Assembly (NCBI GenBank): GCA_034006985.1
Contig: JAVERT010000001.1
Coordinates: forward strand, 62,001 to 126,000
Origin: Gudongella sp034006985
Lineage (GTDB): Bacteria > Bacillota > Clostridia > Tissierellales > Tissierellaceae
Length of the DNA stretch: 64,000 nucleotides
Reading direction: 5' to 3'
How positions within the stretch are numbered: the stretch's first letter is position 1; each line of letters opens with the position of its first letter. Of this stretch, positions 41,409 to 50,942 are shown in pieces. Below the pieces are notes generated by a model. It worked only from the letters and a program-made list of their open reading frames with translations, made no database searches and was not told the DNA's origin. Made by a program: the position numbers and the translations under genes.

Positions 41409-42728
41409 CTAGTCGATTATAAATCCATGAAGTGTAAATGTATTTACACTATCTATTTTAACATCGACGATTTTACCAATTAAGCTTTTATCAGCTTTAA
41501 AATGAACAAGTTTAGAGCTTTCAGCTCTACCACTTAAAACGGTCTTATCATTCTTACTAATTTCCTCAACCAATACCCTTTGAGTAGTTCCTATCAATTT
41601 CTGATTATGCTTTAATCCAATTTCATTAAGAGTATCTACCAAAAGCTGGAATCTTTTGTGTTTTATATCATCGGGAATTTGGTCCTTCATTTTAGCAGCT
41701 ATAGTTCCTTCTCTTATTGAATAAAGAAAAGTATAAGCTGAGTCATATTGAATTTTTTTAACCAGATCTATAGTTTGTTCGAAATCCTCTTCAGTTTCTC
41801 CAGGAAAACCAACAATAATATCAGTTGTAAGCGCTACATTTGGTAATAGCTCTTTAATTTTATCAATCTTATTTAAATATTCTTCCCTAGTGTACTTTCT
41901 ATTCATAGCCTTTAAGACGCGATTACTACCTGATTGAACAGGTAAATGTAAATGAGGACATAGTTTATCAAGTGTTCGATAACTTTCTATTAAATCATCA
42001 GAAAAATCTTTAGGATGAGATGTCATAAATCTGATTCTCTCAATTCCATCTATTCCATTTATTTCTTCTAATAACTTAGGAAAAGTATATTCAGTATCTA
42101 AAGTATTTCCATAAGAATTTACATTCTGACCTAAAAGTGTAATCTCTTTACAGCCATTTTTAGCTAAACCTACTATCTCATCAATAATAATTTTAGGATC
42201 TCTGCTTCTCTCCCTACCTCTGGTATATGGAACTATACAATAAGTGCAATAGTTATCACAACCATAGTTTATATCTACAAATGCCTTATAACTGTATTTT
42301 CTATCTGCATTAATATTCTCTTCTATTTCTCTGGTATCTTCAACAATATCAATAACTGTTTTATTCGTTTCTAGTTGTCTTTGTATTAATTGAGGTAGTT
42401 TATGAATATTATTAGTACCAAAAACAAGGTCTATATGCTTATGCTTAGATAAAAAATAATCTCTAATATCTTCTCTTTGCATCATACAACCACATATACC
42501 AATAATAGTTTCTGGTCTTTTCTTCTTTAACTCTTTATACTCACCTAATTGCCCAAATACCTTATCCTCTGCACTTTTTCTAACTGCGCAGGTGTTAAAT
42601 ATAATTATATCAGCTTCATATCTATCTAAGGTTGGTCCATAGCCCATACCTTCTAGTATTCCAGCAATCTTTTCGGAGTCATGTTCATTCATCTGACATC
42701 CAGAAGTATTAATTAAAAACTTTTTCAT
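41409..42728 (-). CDS. miaB: tRNA-2-methylthio-N6-dimethylallyladenosine synthase MiaB
   Basis: Radical-SAM methylthiotransferase completing ms2i6A37. 439 residues: the N-terminal cluster domain (NTSGCQMNEHDSEK, FNTCAVRKSAEDKVFG, GICGCMMQRE), radical-SAM CxxxCxxC in YGCDNYCTYCIVPYTRGRERSR, and a C-terminal TRAM domain. The QMN and GRERSR signatures mark MiaB, in contrast to RimO at 20-21 kb. First gene of the mutS-mutL-miaA group, behind the third M42 gene by 28 bases. Confidence 0.95.
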   Translation of the reverse strand: MKKFLINTSGCQMNEHDSEKIAGILEGMGYGPTLDRYEADIIIFNTCAVRKSAEDKVFGQLGEYKELKKKRPETIIGICGCMMQREDIRDYFLSKHKHIDLVFGTNNIHKLPQLIQRQLETNKTVIDIVEDTREIEENINADRKYSYKAFVDINYGCDNYCTYCIVPYTRGRERSRDPKIIIDEIVGLAKNGCKEITLLGQNVNSYGNTLDTEYTFPKLLEEINGIDGIERIRFMTSHPKDFSDDLIESYRTLDKLCPHLHLPVQSGSNRVLKAMNRKYTREEYLNKIDKIKELLPNVALTTDIIVGFPGETEEDFEQTIDLVKKIQYDSAYTFLYSIREGTIAAKMKDQIPDDIKHKRFQLLVDTLNEIGLKHNQKLIGTTQRVLVEEISKNDKTVLSGRAESSKLVHFKADKSLIGKIVDVKIDSVNTFTLHGFIID

Positions 42729-42756
42729 TAAATTATCCCCTTAATCTTTACAAAAA

Positions 42757-43749
42757 TTAATGTTTATATATTAAAAATTCTTCTAATAATAATATACAAT
42801 TCTTAATATCTTCCTTAGATGCCATTTCAACAGTTGAATGTACGTATCTTGTAGGAATTGAAATTGCACCAGATGGTACACCGGTTTTTGAAATATGAAT
42901 AGCACCAGTATCAGTACCTCCAAATTCCAAAACTTCTAATTGATATGGTATATTTTTTTCTTTAGCAATGGTTTTTAAAGTTTCTCTTACAAGTGGATGT
43001 GAAATAACTGAGTTATCTTTCACTTTAATAGCTGCGCCTTTATGAAGCCCTATAGCGAAAAGCTTTGCCTTAGGTGTATCACCATGAGTAGTTACATCTA
43101 TAGCAATACCAAGGTCAGGTTCAATATTATAGGCCGCTGTTTTAGCTCCCCTTAACCCAACTTCTTCTTGAACTGAAAATACGAAATAAAGATCATTTTC
43201 GTTATCTTTAATATTCTTCAAAGCTTCAATAGCTATAAAACAGCCAACTCTATCGTCTAGATATGGAGTAAATACAACATTTTCATTTTCTGAAAACTCA
43301 CTGTAATAAATGCACATATCACCTACACTTACATTTTTTTCAGCATCTTCTTTGTTTTTTGCTCCAATATCTATATACATTTTTTGGAGCTCTAATTTAC
43401 TAGAGTCCTCAACTGGTTCAGAATTAATTGCACCTATTGTCCCATTATCAAATAGAACTCTTTGAGAAAAACTTACTGTAGGTGATATACCACCAATATT
43501 AGCAAATCTAAGAAATCCATCCTTATCTATGTCCGTAACTATAAACCCAATTTGATCCATATGGGTTGAAATCATTATTTTCTTACCATTGCCCTTTTTA
43601 CGCGCTATAAGATTCCCTAAAGCATCTTCTTCAAAACTATCAACATAGTCTTTAATTTCTAATTTTATAAGTTCGCGAATCTTTCCTTCATTTCCTGAAG
43701 GTCCAAACTCTTTTGTTAATCTTTTTAGTAATTCTACATTTATACTCAT
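42757..43749 (-). CDS. M42 family aminopeptidase, third of three tandem copies
   Basis: 330 residues, M42 (TET/glutamyl aminopeptidase or YsdC-like) metallopeptidase. Ligand and catalytic segments: STHMDQIGFIV, YLDDRVGC, QEEVGLRGAKTAAY, AIDVTTHGDTPKA, and a C-terminal RYVHSTVEM. It overlaps the preceding gene by one base. The active-site residues look intact, so it should be active. Substrate range is not readable. A divergent paralogue of the two genes upstream, not an identical repeat. Confidence 0.88.
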   Translation of the reverse strand: MSINVELLKRLTKEFGPSGNEGKIRELIKLEIKDYVDSFEEDALGNLIARKKGNGKKIMISTHMDQIGFIVTDIDKDGFLRFANIGGISPTVSFSQRVLFDNGTIGAINSEPVEDSSKLELQKMYIDIGAKNKEDAEKNVSVGDMCIYYSEFSENENVVFTPYLDDRVGCFIAIEALKNIKDNENDLYFVFSVQEEVGLRGAKTAAYNIEPDLGIAIDVTTHGDTPKAKLFAIGLHKGAAIKVKDNSVISHPLVRETLKTIAKEKNIPYQLEVLEFGGTDTGAIHISKTGVPSGAISIPTRYVHSTVEMASKEDIKNCILLLEEFLIYKH

Positions 43750-44768
43750 TAGAATTTACCCTCCTTATACTCTTCTAAAATTGCACGCAATAAAACCAAT
43801 GAATTATCATAGTCTTTTTTGCTCATAACTGAAGATGGACTGTGAATATAACGAGTTGGTACAGAAATACCAGCAGTTATACAACCAGCACCACTAGTAT
43901 GAATTCTACCAGAATCGTTCCCACCCATATTAGTTTTTCTATATTGAAATGGTATATTGTTTTTTTCTGCAATTTTGACAATCCATTCCCTAAATGGCGC
44001 ATTATAAATTGTAGTCCTATCAATAATAGAAATTGCAGGGCCTCCACCTAACTTAGTAGGTATAAGATGAGATTCAAGTTCTGGCATCTCGTAACAAAGT
44101 GTGCCTTCAAGTATCAGTGCATAATCGGGCTCTATCGAATATGCAGCTGGCCCAGCACCAACTAGTCCAACTTCTTCCATAACTGTAAATGCACCATAAA
44201 ACTCCACATCTAAATCTGACTTTATAAGATCAATAAGCAGTGCACAACCAACTCTATCATCAATAGCCTTTGTCTTTATAAATCCATCCCCAAATTCCTC
44301 ATATTCCGTCGCAAAAGATACATAATCGCCAACTTTTACATATTTTTCTGCATCTTCAAGTGATTTTGCTCCGATATCTATATATAATTCATCTAAGTCC
44401 AAGACTTTAGAAGATTCATCTTTTTTTTGAAGGTGAATTGGTTTTGCCCCGATAACACCGGGAATCTTTTTCTCACCAACATAAACAACTTTAGAAACCA
44501 ATATTCGCTTATCAATACCGCCAACAGTCATAAACTTTAATAGACCCTTAGAATCAATATCTTTTACAAGTAAACCTATTTCGTCCATATGAGCGGCTAT
44601 CATTAATTTTTTGCCTGCATTCTTACCTTTTTTATGAACAATAAGGTTACCAATTTTATCAGTTTTAATATCATCTACATAAGCTTTTATTTCATTTATA
44701 ATTATATCTCTAACCTCTTTTTCATTTCCTGATAACCCAGAGGCCTCTGTTAATTTCTTTAATAGCAT
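43749..44768 (-). CDS. M42 family aminopeptidase, second copy
   Basis: 339 residues with the M42 set: AAHMDEIGLLV, AIDDRVGCAL, VMEEVGLVGAGPAAY, LEGTLCYEMPEL and RYIHSPSSVM. The region normally holding the Asp metal ligand as VDV reads ILEGTLC, so an acidic residue (Glu) remains at this place. The start overlaps the end of the first copy by 10 bases, indicating translational coupling and possibly hetero-oligomer assembly. Confidence 0.87.
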   Translation of the reverse strand: MLLKKLTEASGLSGNEKEVRDIIINEIKAYVDDIKTDKIGNLIVHKKGKNAGKKLMIAAHMDEIGLLVKDIDSKGLLKFMTVGGIDKRILVSKVVYVGEKKIPGVIGAKPIHLQKKDESSKVLDLDELYIDIGAKSLEDAEKYVKVGDYVSFATEYEEFGDGFIKTKAIDDRVGCALLIDLIKSDLDVEFYGAFTVMEEVGLVGAGPAAYSIEPDYALILEGTLCYEMPELESHLIPTKLGGGPAISIIDRTTIYNAPFREWIVKIAEKNNIPFQYRKTNMGGNDSGRIHTSGAGCITAGISVPTRYIHSPSSVMSKKDYDNSLVLLRAILEEYKEGKF

Positions 44769-45814
44769 AATAACGCCTCCAACTCATCCTCATTTTTTAT
44801 AGAATTAATATAAAATGCTAAAAGTTTAGCCGTTGTAAAAACATCATCTAAATCCAATACTTCTACAGAAGTATGCATATATCTAAGCGGGATAGATACT
44901 ACAAGAGCTGGTATCCCTTCTCTAGTAATTTGTATAGCACGTGCATCAGTCCCAGTAGGGCCTGCGTCTACATCCATTTGAGTTTTTATATTAAATTCTT
45001 TTGATACTTCTATAAGCTTTTTCCTTAAACCAGGATGTATATTACCACCTAGTGTAATCCCAGGGCCCTCTCCCAGTTCCAAAGAGTCCGATTTAGCAAG
45101 CTCTGGTGTAGCCCCAAAACCAACATCTACTGCAATACCAATATCAGGATTTACTCTATAACTAGAAGTGAATGCTCCAGACATCGTAACTTCTTCCTGA
45201 ACAGTTGCAACTATATAAATATCAGCAAAGTGATTGATTTCATGAAGCATCTTTAAGAGTTCATAAAGTGATGCTAGTCCCGCTCGATCATCCATTGCTT
45301 TCCCACTAACTCTATTATTCAATAAATCTATCATTTTTCTATTGATAGTAATAGTATCTCCAATTTCCACTATTTCAGAAACTCTTTCCTTAGTAAAACC
45401 TAAATCAATTATCATATCTTCCATCTGGATTGTCTTTTTTTGTTCTTCTGATGTTTGTAAATGAGGTGGTTTCGAACCTACAACCCCTAGTATACTGTCT
45501 TTACCATGAACCATAACTTCTTGACCTAAAATTGTCCTAGGATCAATTCCACCAATTGAAGTAAATCTTAAAAATCCATTGTTTTCAATAGCTTTAACCA
45601 TTAATCCTATTTCATCCATATGTGCAGCTATCATAATCTTAATTTTACCATTACCAGTACCCTTTTTTAAAGCAATTATATTTCCCAATCTATCTACTTC
45701 TATTTCATCTGAATACTCTCTAAAAGCATCAATTATCGTGTCTTTTATTCTATATTCAAACCCAGATATACCATTCCCATTAGAAAGCATACTCAAAAAA
45801 TCTTTCACTTCCAT
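44759..45814 (-). CDS. M42 family aminopeptidase, first copy
   Basis: 351 residues. M42 segments are AAHMDEIGLMV, AMDDRAGLASL, QEEVTMSGAFTSSY, AVDVGFGATPEL, and RYMHTSVEVLD. M42 enzymes form 12-subunit tetrahedral particles that degrade peptides inside. This is the first gene of a three-gene tandem, starting behind an AGGAGTG site after the terminator of the S1 operon. Overlaps the next copy by 10 bases. Confidence 0.88.
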   Translation of the reverse strand: MEVKDFLSMLSNGNGISGFEYRIKDTIIDAFREYSDEIEVDRLGNIIALKKGTGNGKIKIMIAAHMDEIGLMVKAIENNGFLRFTSIGGIDPRTILGQEVMVHGKDSILGVVGSKPPHLQTSEEQKKTIQMEDMIIDLGFTKERVSEIVEIGDTITINRKMIDLLNNRVSGKAMDDRAGLASLYELLKMLHEINHFADIYIVATVQEEVTMSGAFTSSYRVNPDIGIAVDVGFGATPELAKSDSLELGEGPGITLGGNIHPGLRKKLIEVSKEFNIKTQMDVDAGPTGTDARAIQITREGIPALVVSIPLRYMHTSVEVLDLDDVFTTAKLLAFYINSIKNEDELEALLCY

Positions 45815-45835
45815 TTCCCCACACTCCTAGCTAAT

Positions 45836-45869
45836 TTCAAAAAAATGGGTTAAATAAATTTAACCCATT
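45836..45869 (-). terminator. Terminator between the ispH-S1 operon and the M42 genes
   Basis: On the - strand AATGGGTTAAAT and ATTTAACCCATT form an 11-12-bp stem (45869-45844), followed by TTTTTTTG. It ends the cmk-plsC-ispH/S1 transcript. Confidence 0.88.
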
Positions 45870-45927
45870 CTAAATATTATTATTAGTCTTCTTTTGTTAT
45901 TTATTCAACAGTGGAATCAAAATCATT

Positions 45928-48246
45928 CTATTCTTCTGAATTTTCTTCAGCTTCAAGTTTTATTTCAGTTTCAACTTCCTCAACTGCTTTTGGCTCTTCT
46001 TCAACCTCAGGTTCTTTTTCTACTGCTACTTCCACATTAACTTCAGGTTTTTCTTCTGTTTCAGTTTTTTCTTTTGTAAGCTCTCCAATAGTCGGACTAA
46101 AAGCAACTTCACTCTCTTCTGGGCTATCTTTTGCTTTCTCTTCAATGTTTTCAGTTTCAACTGCTTCTTTTGCACTTAGGCTAATTTTCTTATCTTCTTC
46201 ATTTATTTCAGTAATCTTAACCATTACTTTAGCACCTATGCTTAATACGTCAGATGGCTTTTCTATATGCTCATTAGAAATCTGTGAAACATGAAGTAAT
46301 CCATCCACTCCTTTTATAACTCTAACAAACGCTCCGAAATCAAGTATATTAACTACTTCGCCTTCAACTATATCTCCAACTTTATAATCGTTTAAGAATA
46401 TTTTCCATGGTTCTTCTTTAGTTTGTTTAAGTCCCAATGATATTCTGTTTTTTTCTTTATCAAATGCTAGAACTTTAACTTCTACATGCTCCCCTTCACT
46501 AAGAACATCTGAAGGATGCTTAACTCTAAACCAAGCAAGGTCAGAAATATGAATAAGACCATCTATTCCTCCAAGATCAACAAACGCTCCAAAATCAGTA
46601 AGTCTTTGAACAACACCTTCCAACATTGAGCCAACTTCGATAGTTTCCCATAGAGCTTTTCTTTTCTTATCAGTTTGCACTTTTTCAACAGCTTTTCTTG
46701 AAAGAATCATTCTTCTCTTTTGTATGTCAAAATCAATAATTTTTGCTTGTAGTTTTTGTCCCTTAAATTGATTTAAATCACTAACATAACTTAATGAAAT
46801 TTGAGATGCAGGCATAAATCCATTAACACCATTTACAAGTACTGTAAGTCCACCTTTTACTGCATTTTGTACCTCAACCTCAATTACTTCCTCATTCTTA
46901 AATGTATCTTCAAGAATTTCCCAGTCTTTAATAAATTCAACTCTTTTAGCAGATAAAACAACATTGCCTTCGCCATCATCAATCTTAACTACATAAACAT
47001 CTATTATATCACCGACTTGGTATAAATCCTTTGGATTAGTAGATTCGCCTTTAGGTAGTTCACTTCTTTCAATTATACCATCACTTTTAAAATTAATATT
47101 AACCATTACCTCGTTGTTTGTAACATATAAAACGATTCCTTTTAATACATCGCCTCTGCTAATTCGTTTAAATGAACTATCAATTGCCTTCATCATTTCA
47201 TCATTATTCATTTCATTTTTGTTAGCTTCATCATTGTTTACTTCGTCTTTGTTGACTTCATCATTGTTTACTTCGTCTTTGTTGACTTCATCATTGTTTA
47301 CTTCGACTTTGTTTGCTTCATCATTACTAACTTCATCATTATTAACTTCAACATTCTTCACTTCATCAATATTCACTTCATCTTTGTTTACTTCACCATT
47401 ATTTACTTCACCATTGTTATAATTTTCCATTACCTTAACAGCCTCCTCGATTATCCAATCAGGTGTTGATGCACCTGCGGTTAATCCTATTTTATAAAAA
47501 TTTTGTATATCTTGTAAAGTTAATTCTTCAATTGTCTCAATGTGATATACATTGTCACAATATTTTCTACTGACTTCAGCTAATTTGATAGTATTAGAAC
47601 TATGTTTTCCGCCTAAAACTATCATTGCATCAACTTGCTTTGAAACCTCTATACAAGCTTCTTGTCTAAGCTTAGTAGCATTGCAAATAGTATTAAATAA
47701 TTTCATTTGTTCAGATTTCTGGTCTATTATATTGCTTAGTTCAAGAAACTTATCTAATCTATTGGTTGTTTGAGAAACAACGCATGATTTTTGCATATTT
47801 GGTAATTCATATGCTTCTGATGCTTCATTTACTATAAAAGCAGAATCATTACACCACCCATTAATACCAATAACCTCCGCGTGGTCTTTATCCCCTATAA
47901 TAACTATTTGATACCCATCTTTATAATAATCAGCCACTTTTTTGTGAACAGACTTTACATAAGGACATGTACTATCAATTAATTCTAAATTTGTTCCTTC
48001 AATGTTTTTAATCGTTTTTTCACTAACCCCATGAGCTCTAACTATAATTTTTCCTTCATCAATTTCAGAGTAGTCATCGATTGTTATTAATCCATCTTTT
48101 TCTAACCTGTCTACAGCTTGTTTATTATGAATAAGAGGACCATATGAGTAAACATACCCACCTTTAGCTAATTCTGCCTCAGTCATCTTGACTGCTCTAT
48201 CTACTCCTGAGCAAAACCCAGCATTTTCAGCGATAATAATTTCCAA
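45928..48246 (-). CDS. ispH: Bifunctional IspH (HMBPP reductase) - ribosomal protein S1 fusion
   Basis: 772 residues. Residues 1-275 are IspH, the last MEP-pathway enzyme; its three cluster cysteines lie in AENAGFCSGVDRA, LIDSTCPYVKSVH and LFNTICNATKLRQ, with GASTPDWIIEEA at the end. Residues about 278-345 are an Asn/Asp/Glu/Val-rich repeat linker. Four S1 domains follow (about 363-430, 452-520, 533-602, 620-690; for example VVQRLTDFGAFVDLGGIDG), then an acidic tail to 772. IspH-S1 fusions are known in clostridia. The neighbours plsC and cmk also precede rpsA in many Firmicutes. The linker repeats are described separately. Confidence 0.95.
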   Translation of the reverse strand: MEIIIAENAGFCSGVDRAVKMTEAELAKGGYVYSYGPLIHNKQAVDRLEKDGLITIDDYSEIDEGKIIVRAHGVSEKTIKNIEGTNLELIDSTCPYVKSVHKKVADYYKDGYQIVIIGDKDHAEVIGINGWCNDSAFIVNEASEAYELPNMQKSCVVSQTTNRLDKFLELSNIIDQKSEQMKLFNTICNATKLRQEACIEVSKQVDAMIVLGGKHSSNTIKLAEVSRKYCDNVYHIETIEELTLQDIQNFYKIGLTAGASTPDWIIEEAVKVMENYNNGEVNNGEVNKDEVNIDEVKNVEVNNDEVSNDEANKVEVNNDEVNKDEVNNDEVNKDEVNNDEANKNEMNNDEMMKAIDSSFKRISRGDVLKGIVLYVTNNEVMVNINFKSDGIIERSELPKGESTNPKDLYQVGDIIDVYVVKIDDGEGNVVLSAKRVEFIKDWEILEDTFKNEEVIEVEVQNAVKGGLTVLVNGVNGFMPASQISLSYVSDLNQFKGQKLQAKIIDFDIQKRRMILSRKAVEKVQTDKKRKALWETIEVGSMLEGVVQRLTDFGAFVDLGGIDGLIHISDLAWFRVKHPSDVLSEGEHVEVKVLAFDKEKNRISLGLKQTKEEPWKIFLNDYKVGDIVEGEVVNILDFGAFVRVIKGVDGLLHVSQISNEHIEKPSDVLSIGAKVMVKITEINEEDKKISLSAKEAVETENIEEKAKDSPEESEVAFSPTIGELTKEKTETEEKPEVNVEVAVEKEPEVEEEPKAVEEVETEIKLEAEENSEE
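47213..47415 (-). repeat. 15-base coding tandem repeat in the IspH-S1 linker
   Basis: Degenerate 15-base units encode pentapeptides of the type (V/A)N(N/K)DE. Within it a 30-base unit is repeated without mismatch at 47226-47255 and 47256-47285, with a third diverged copy behind. The rest has drifted. Such an array can change length by slippage while staying in frame. Confidence 0.88.
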
Positions 48247-48249
48247 ATC

Positions 48250-48828
48250 TTAGCCTCCTAACGAATATATCTTTGCCAATACTTCTTGGCTTATAATATC
48301 ATATTGCTCCATATCAAGTTTCCCAGGATATATCTTTTTATAGTCAATTGGTTCCCCAATTTTTATATATATCTTACTAAACAACTTATAACTTCCTCTT
48401 ATATAAACAGGTATAATTGGTGAATCAGATTTTAAAGCTAATAATGCAACACCAGCTTTAGCATTTTCAGGATTAAACTCCTTTACACGAGTACCTTCAG
48501 GAAAAATTCCTAAAACACCATCAGATTTTAATATCCTTAGAGCTTTTTTTACTGCACCAATATCAGTAACTTGTCTATCCACAGGAAAAACTTGCAACCA
48601 CCCTAAAACTACTTTAAGAAAATGGCTTTCAAACAATTCTTTTTTTCCCATCCAAGATATTTTTCTATTAAAAACAGTTGAAATAACTAGTGGATCCCAA
48701 TTACTATGATGATTTGCACAAAGTACTAGTCTTCCTTCTATAGGAATATTGCCTTTCCCTTCTACTCTTATCCTAAATACTAAATGGAAAATTACAAAGG
48801 CAACAGTTTTTACCAAAGTATAAAACAA
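48250..48828 (-). CDS. plsC: 1-acyl-sn-glycerol-3-phosphate acyltransferase
   Basis: Makes phosphatidic acid from lysophosphatidic acid at the membrane. 192 residues with an N-terminal hydrophobic segment (TLVKTVAFVIFHLVF), the catalytic NHHSNWDPL (HxxxxD), the FPEGTR motif and IIPVYIRGS. It lies 3 bases behind cmk and 3 before ispH-S1: the cmk-plsC-ispH/rpsA cluster seen in many Clostridia. Confidence 0.94.
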   Translation of the reverse strand: MFYTLVKTVAFVIFHLVFRIRVEGKGNIPIEGRLVLCANHHSNWDPLVISTVFNRKISWMGKKELFESHFLKVVLGWLQVFPVDRQVTDIGAVKKALRILKSDGVLGIFPEGTRVKEFNPENAKAGVALLALKSDSPIIPVYIRGSYKLFSKIYIKIGEPIDYKKIYPGKLDMEQYDIISQEVLAKIYSLGG

Positions 48829-48830
48829 TA

Positions 48831-49490
48831 CTAGCTCGCCTCCTTTATGCGGTCAATAATAATCTTAACAGTCTCATCAATAGTAAGATTTGTAGTATCA
48901 ATTAATATTGAATCATCGGTTTGAGTTAAAGGTGATTCTACCCGAGTACTATCAATAATATCTCTTTTTTCAATACCTTCAATAATCTCCTTGTAGGTTG
49001 TCTGGACTCCACTTTCAATAAACTCAATATATCTTCTTCTTGCTCTCTCCTCTACCGAAGCAGTTATAAAAAACTTAAAATCGGCATTTGGTAAAACAAC
49101 AGTCGTTATATCTCTTCCATCCATTACAACACTTTTTGTTTCTGCCATTTTTTTCTGCACTCTAACCATAAAAAGTCTAACTTCTCTAAAACTAGCAATA
49201 TAAGAAACATTATTATTAATATGAGTAGTTCTTATTAAATCATCTACCATTATACCATCAAGATATATGTGATTATTTATAAAATCAATCTCTGTACTAG
49301 CTAGTAAGGAAATTGCTTCTATTTCATTTTGTGGATCTAAATTATGATTTAAAACCTTATAAGTATATGCTCTATACATTGCTCCAGTATCAAAATATTC
49401 AAAGTTCAATTTATTCGCAACAATTTTTGCGACTGTACTCTTCCCTGAACCCGCTGGACCATCTATAGCTATAGATAATTTTTTATCCAT
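48831..49490 (-). CDS. cmk: Cytidylate kinase
   Basis: Phosphorylates CMP and dCMP. 219 residues with the P-loop IDGPAGSGKSTVAK, YFDTGAMYRA, VVMDGRDITTVVLPNADFKFF and the LID region RARRRYIEF. The frame extends upstream to 49553, but an AGGAGG site stands just before ATG 49490, which begins MDKKLSIAIDGPAG as in other Cmk proteins. First gene of the cmk-plsC-ispH/S1 operon. Confidence 0.96.
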   Translation of the reverse strand: MDKKLSIAIDGPAGSGKSTVAKIVANKLNFEYFDTGAMYRAYTYKVLNHNLDPQNEIEAISLLASTEIDFINNHIYLDGIMVDDLIRTTHINNNVSYIASFREVRLFMVRVQKKMAETKSVVMDGRDITTVVLPNADFKFFITASVEERARRRYIEFIESGVQTTYKEIIEGIEKRDIIDSTRVESPLTQTDDSILIDTTNLTIDETVKIIIDRIKEAS

Positions 49491-49586
49491 TATTTCCTCC
49501 TGGAAAAGTAATAACCACCGCGAGGTGGCTTTTATACAAACTCTCCTATACAATTATATAATAATAAGCTCTTATAAACAAGTATT

Positions 49587-50810
49587 TTATACACTTATTC
49601 CCGCCAAATACCCTGTCGAATATGCAATTTGTAAATTAAATCCTCCAGTTAGTCCATCAACATCAATAATTTCACCTGCAAAGTACAATCCAGGAATTAA
49701 TTTTGATTCCATTGTTGAAGGATTAATCTCCTTAACACTAATTCCTCCCGACGTAACAATTGCTTCTTCAAGTGGTCTAAATCCACTAAAATCCAGCTTA
49801 AAGTTTTTAATAGAATCCAATAATTGCTCTCTTTGGAGTTTGCTTATTTGATTCACTACTATAAAAGGATCCATACCTGAATATTTAATTACCAAAGGAA
49901 TCAATTTTTGTGGCAATAAATCATTTAATGAATTTTTTAAAACCTTATTATTATACTTTTCAAAATCTCTTAAGATTCTCGCATCTAATATTTCATTCGT
50001 CAATGCAGGTTTTAAATCTAAATATAGATGAAGTTTTGATTTAATACGATTCACATAATTGCTCATTGTTAATACAATAGGCCCAGAAATCCCATAGTGA
50101 GTGAAAATCATTTCACCAAATTCTTCATGTTGGAGCTTTTCTCCTTTATAAGCTTTTAACAATACATTTTTTAAAGATAAACCCATCAAGTCACCAACCC
50201 ACTCATTCGATAATTCCATAGGAACTAAAGAAGGTTTTAAATCAGTAATCGTATGACCAAGACTTTTAGCAAAATTATATCCATCTCCTGTTGAACCAGT
50301 TGCAGTATAGCTTTTACCACCTGTAGCAATAATTAGTTTTTTACAATTTATCACCATGTCTTCATTTAGATAAACAGAAAAATCTTCACCAGTATACTTA
50401 ATATGATTTACATTAGAATTAAGTCTAATTTCAACTTGCATTTCTTTCAAATATTTTTGGAATGCTTTTAATACATCACTAGATTTATCAGTCTCTGGGA
50501 AAACTCTATTCCCTCTTTCCACCTTTGTATTTAAACCATATTTGTTTAATAATTCTATTACAGAATCATTTGTAAAAGTATATAAACTGCTATATAAAAA
50601 CTGTTTATTAGAAACTATATTGTCAAAAAAATCTTCAATAGGTACACTATTTGTAATATTGCACCTTCCCTTACCTGTAATAAAAAGTTTTTTCCCTAAT
50701 TGTTTGTTTTTTTCAAGTAATAATACTTTTTCATATTTAGCTCTGGCTGCGCCAGCTGCCATAATACCCGCAGGCCCACCGCCAATAATACATACATCAA
50801 AATTATCCAT
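49587..50810 (-). CDS. HI0933-family FAD-dependent oxidoreductase (YtfP/BaiN-like)
   Basis: 407 residues. Dinucleotide-binding GGGPAGIMAAGAAR at the N-terminus, LLEKNKQLGKKLFITGKGRCNITN (the HI0933 signature), IATGGKSYTATGSTGDGY, and a C-terminal second FAD motif LYFAGEIIDVDGLTGGFNLQIAYSTG. Members bind FAD and are NAD(P)-linked reductases of unknown or varied substrate (BaiN in bile-acid metabolism is one). It precedes cmk by about 95 bases and follows a terminator, so it probably starts its own transcript. Confidence 0.9.
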   Translation of the reverse strand: MDNFDVCIIGGGPAGIMAAGAARAKYEKVLLLEKNKQLGKKLFITGKGRCNITNSVPIEDFFDNIVSNKQFLYSSLYTFTNDSVIELLNKYGLNTKVERGNRVFPETDKSSDVLKAFQKYLKEMQVEIRLNSNVNHIKYTGEDFSVYLNEDMVINCKKLIIATGGKSYTATGSTGDGYNFAKSLGHTITDLKPSLVPMELSNEWVGDLMGLSLKNVLLKAYKGEKLQHEEFGEMIFTHYGISGPIVLTMSNYVNRIKSKLHLYLDLKPALTNEILDARILRDFEKYNNKVLKNSLNDLLPQKLIPLVIKYSGMDPFIVVNQISKLQREQLLDSIKNFKLDFSGFRPLEEAIVTSGGISVKEINPSTMESKLIPGLYFAGEIIDVDGLTGGFNLQIAYSTGYLAGISV

Positions 50811-50897
50811 CCAATCCTCTCCTTAAAAGTATTATATCAAAAAAAGTAAAAAATTACTTATCATTTATGATATCATCAATTATGATTTTTGTTACTA

Positions 50898-50931
50898 TAA
50901 AAAATAGGATCACCATTAAAAGTAATCCTAT
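50898..50931 (-). terminator. Terminator after the kor-rpiR operon
   Basis: On the - strand ATAGGATTAC and GTGATCCTAT form a 10-bp stem (one wobble) with an 8-base loop, followed by TTTTTTA. Confidence 0.8.
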
Positions 50932-50942
50932 AATAAATTTAG

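Noticed and set aside
45911..46294. A + strand frame rich in Ser/Phe/Thr opposite the acidic tail of the IspH-S1 fusion
   Set aside because: Its composition is the mirror of GAA/GAG codons in the acidic tail; no start signal.
47213..47415. The periodic repeat as a CRISPR array
   Set aside because: Units are contiguous 15-base steps without spacers and are translated in frame; no cas gene is nearby.
47114..47422. A + strand frame with FTSSLLTSSLF repeats opposite the IspH-S1 linker
   Set aside because: It is the antisense of the 15-base linker repeat and has no ribosome site; the sense frame is part of a conserved fusion.
49514..49531. The CCACC-GCGA-GGTGG hairpin before cmk as a terminator
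   Set aside because: The T-run is on the + strand, where no gene needs it; on the - strand it lacks a T-run. It may be a minor RNA hairpin only.
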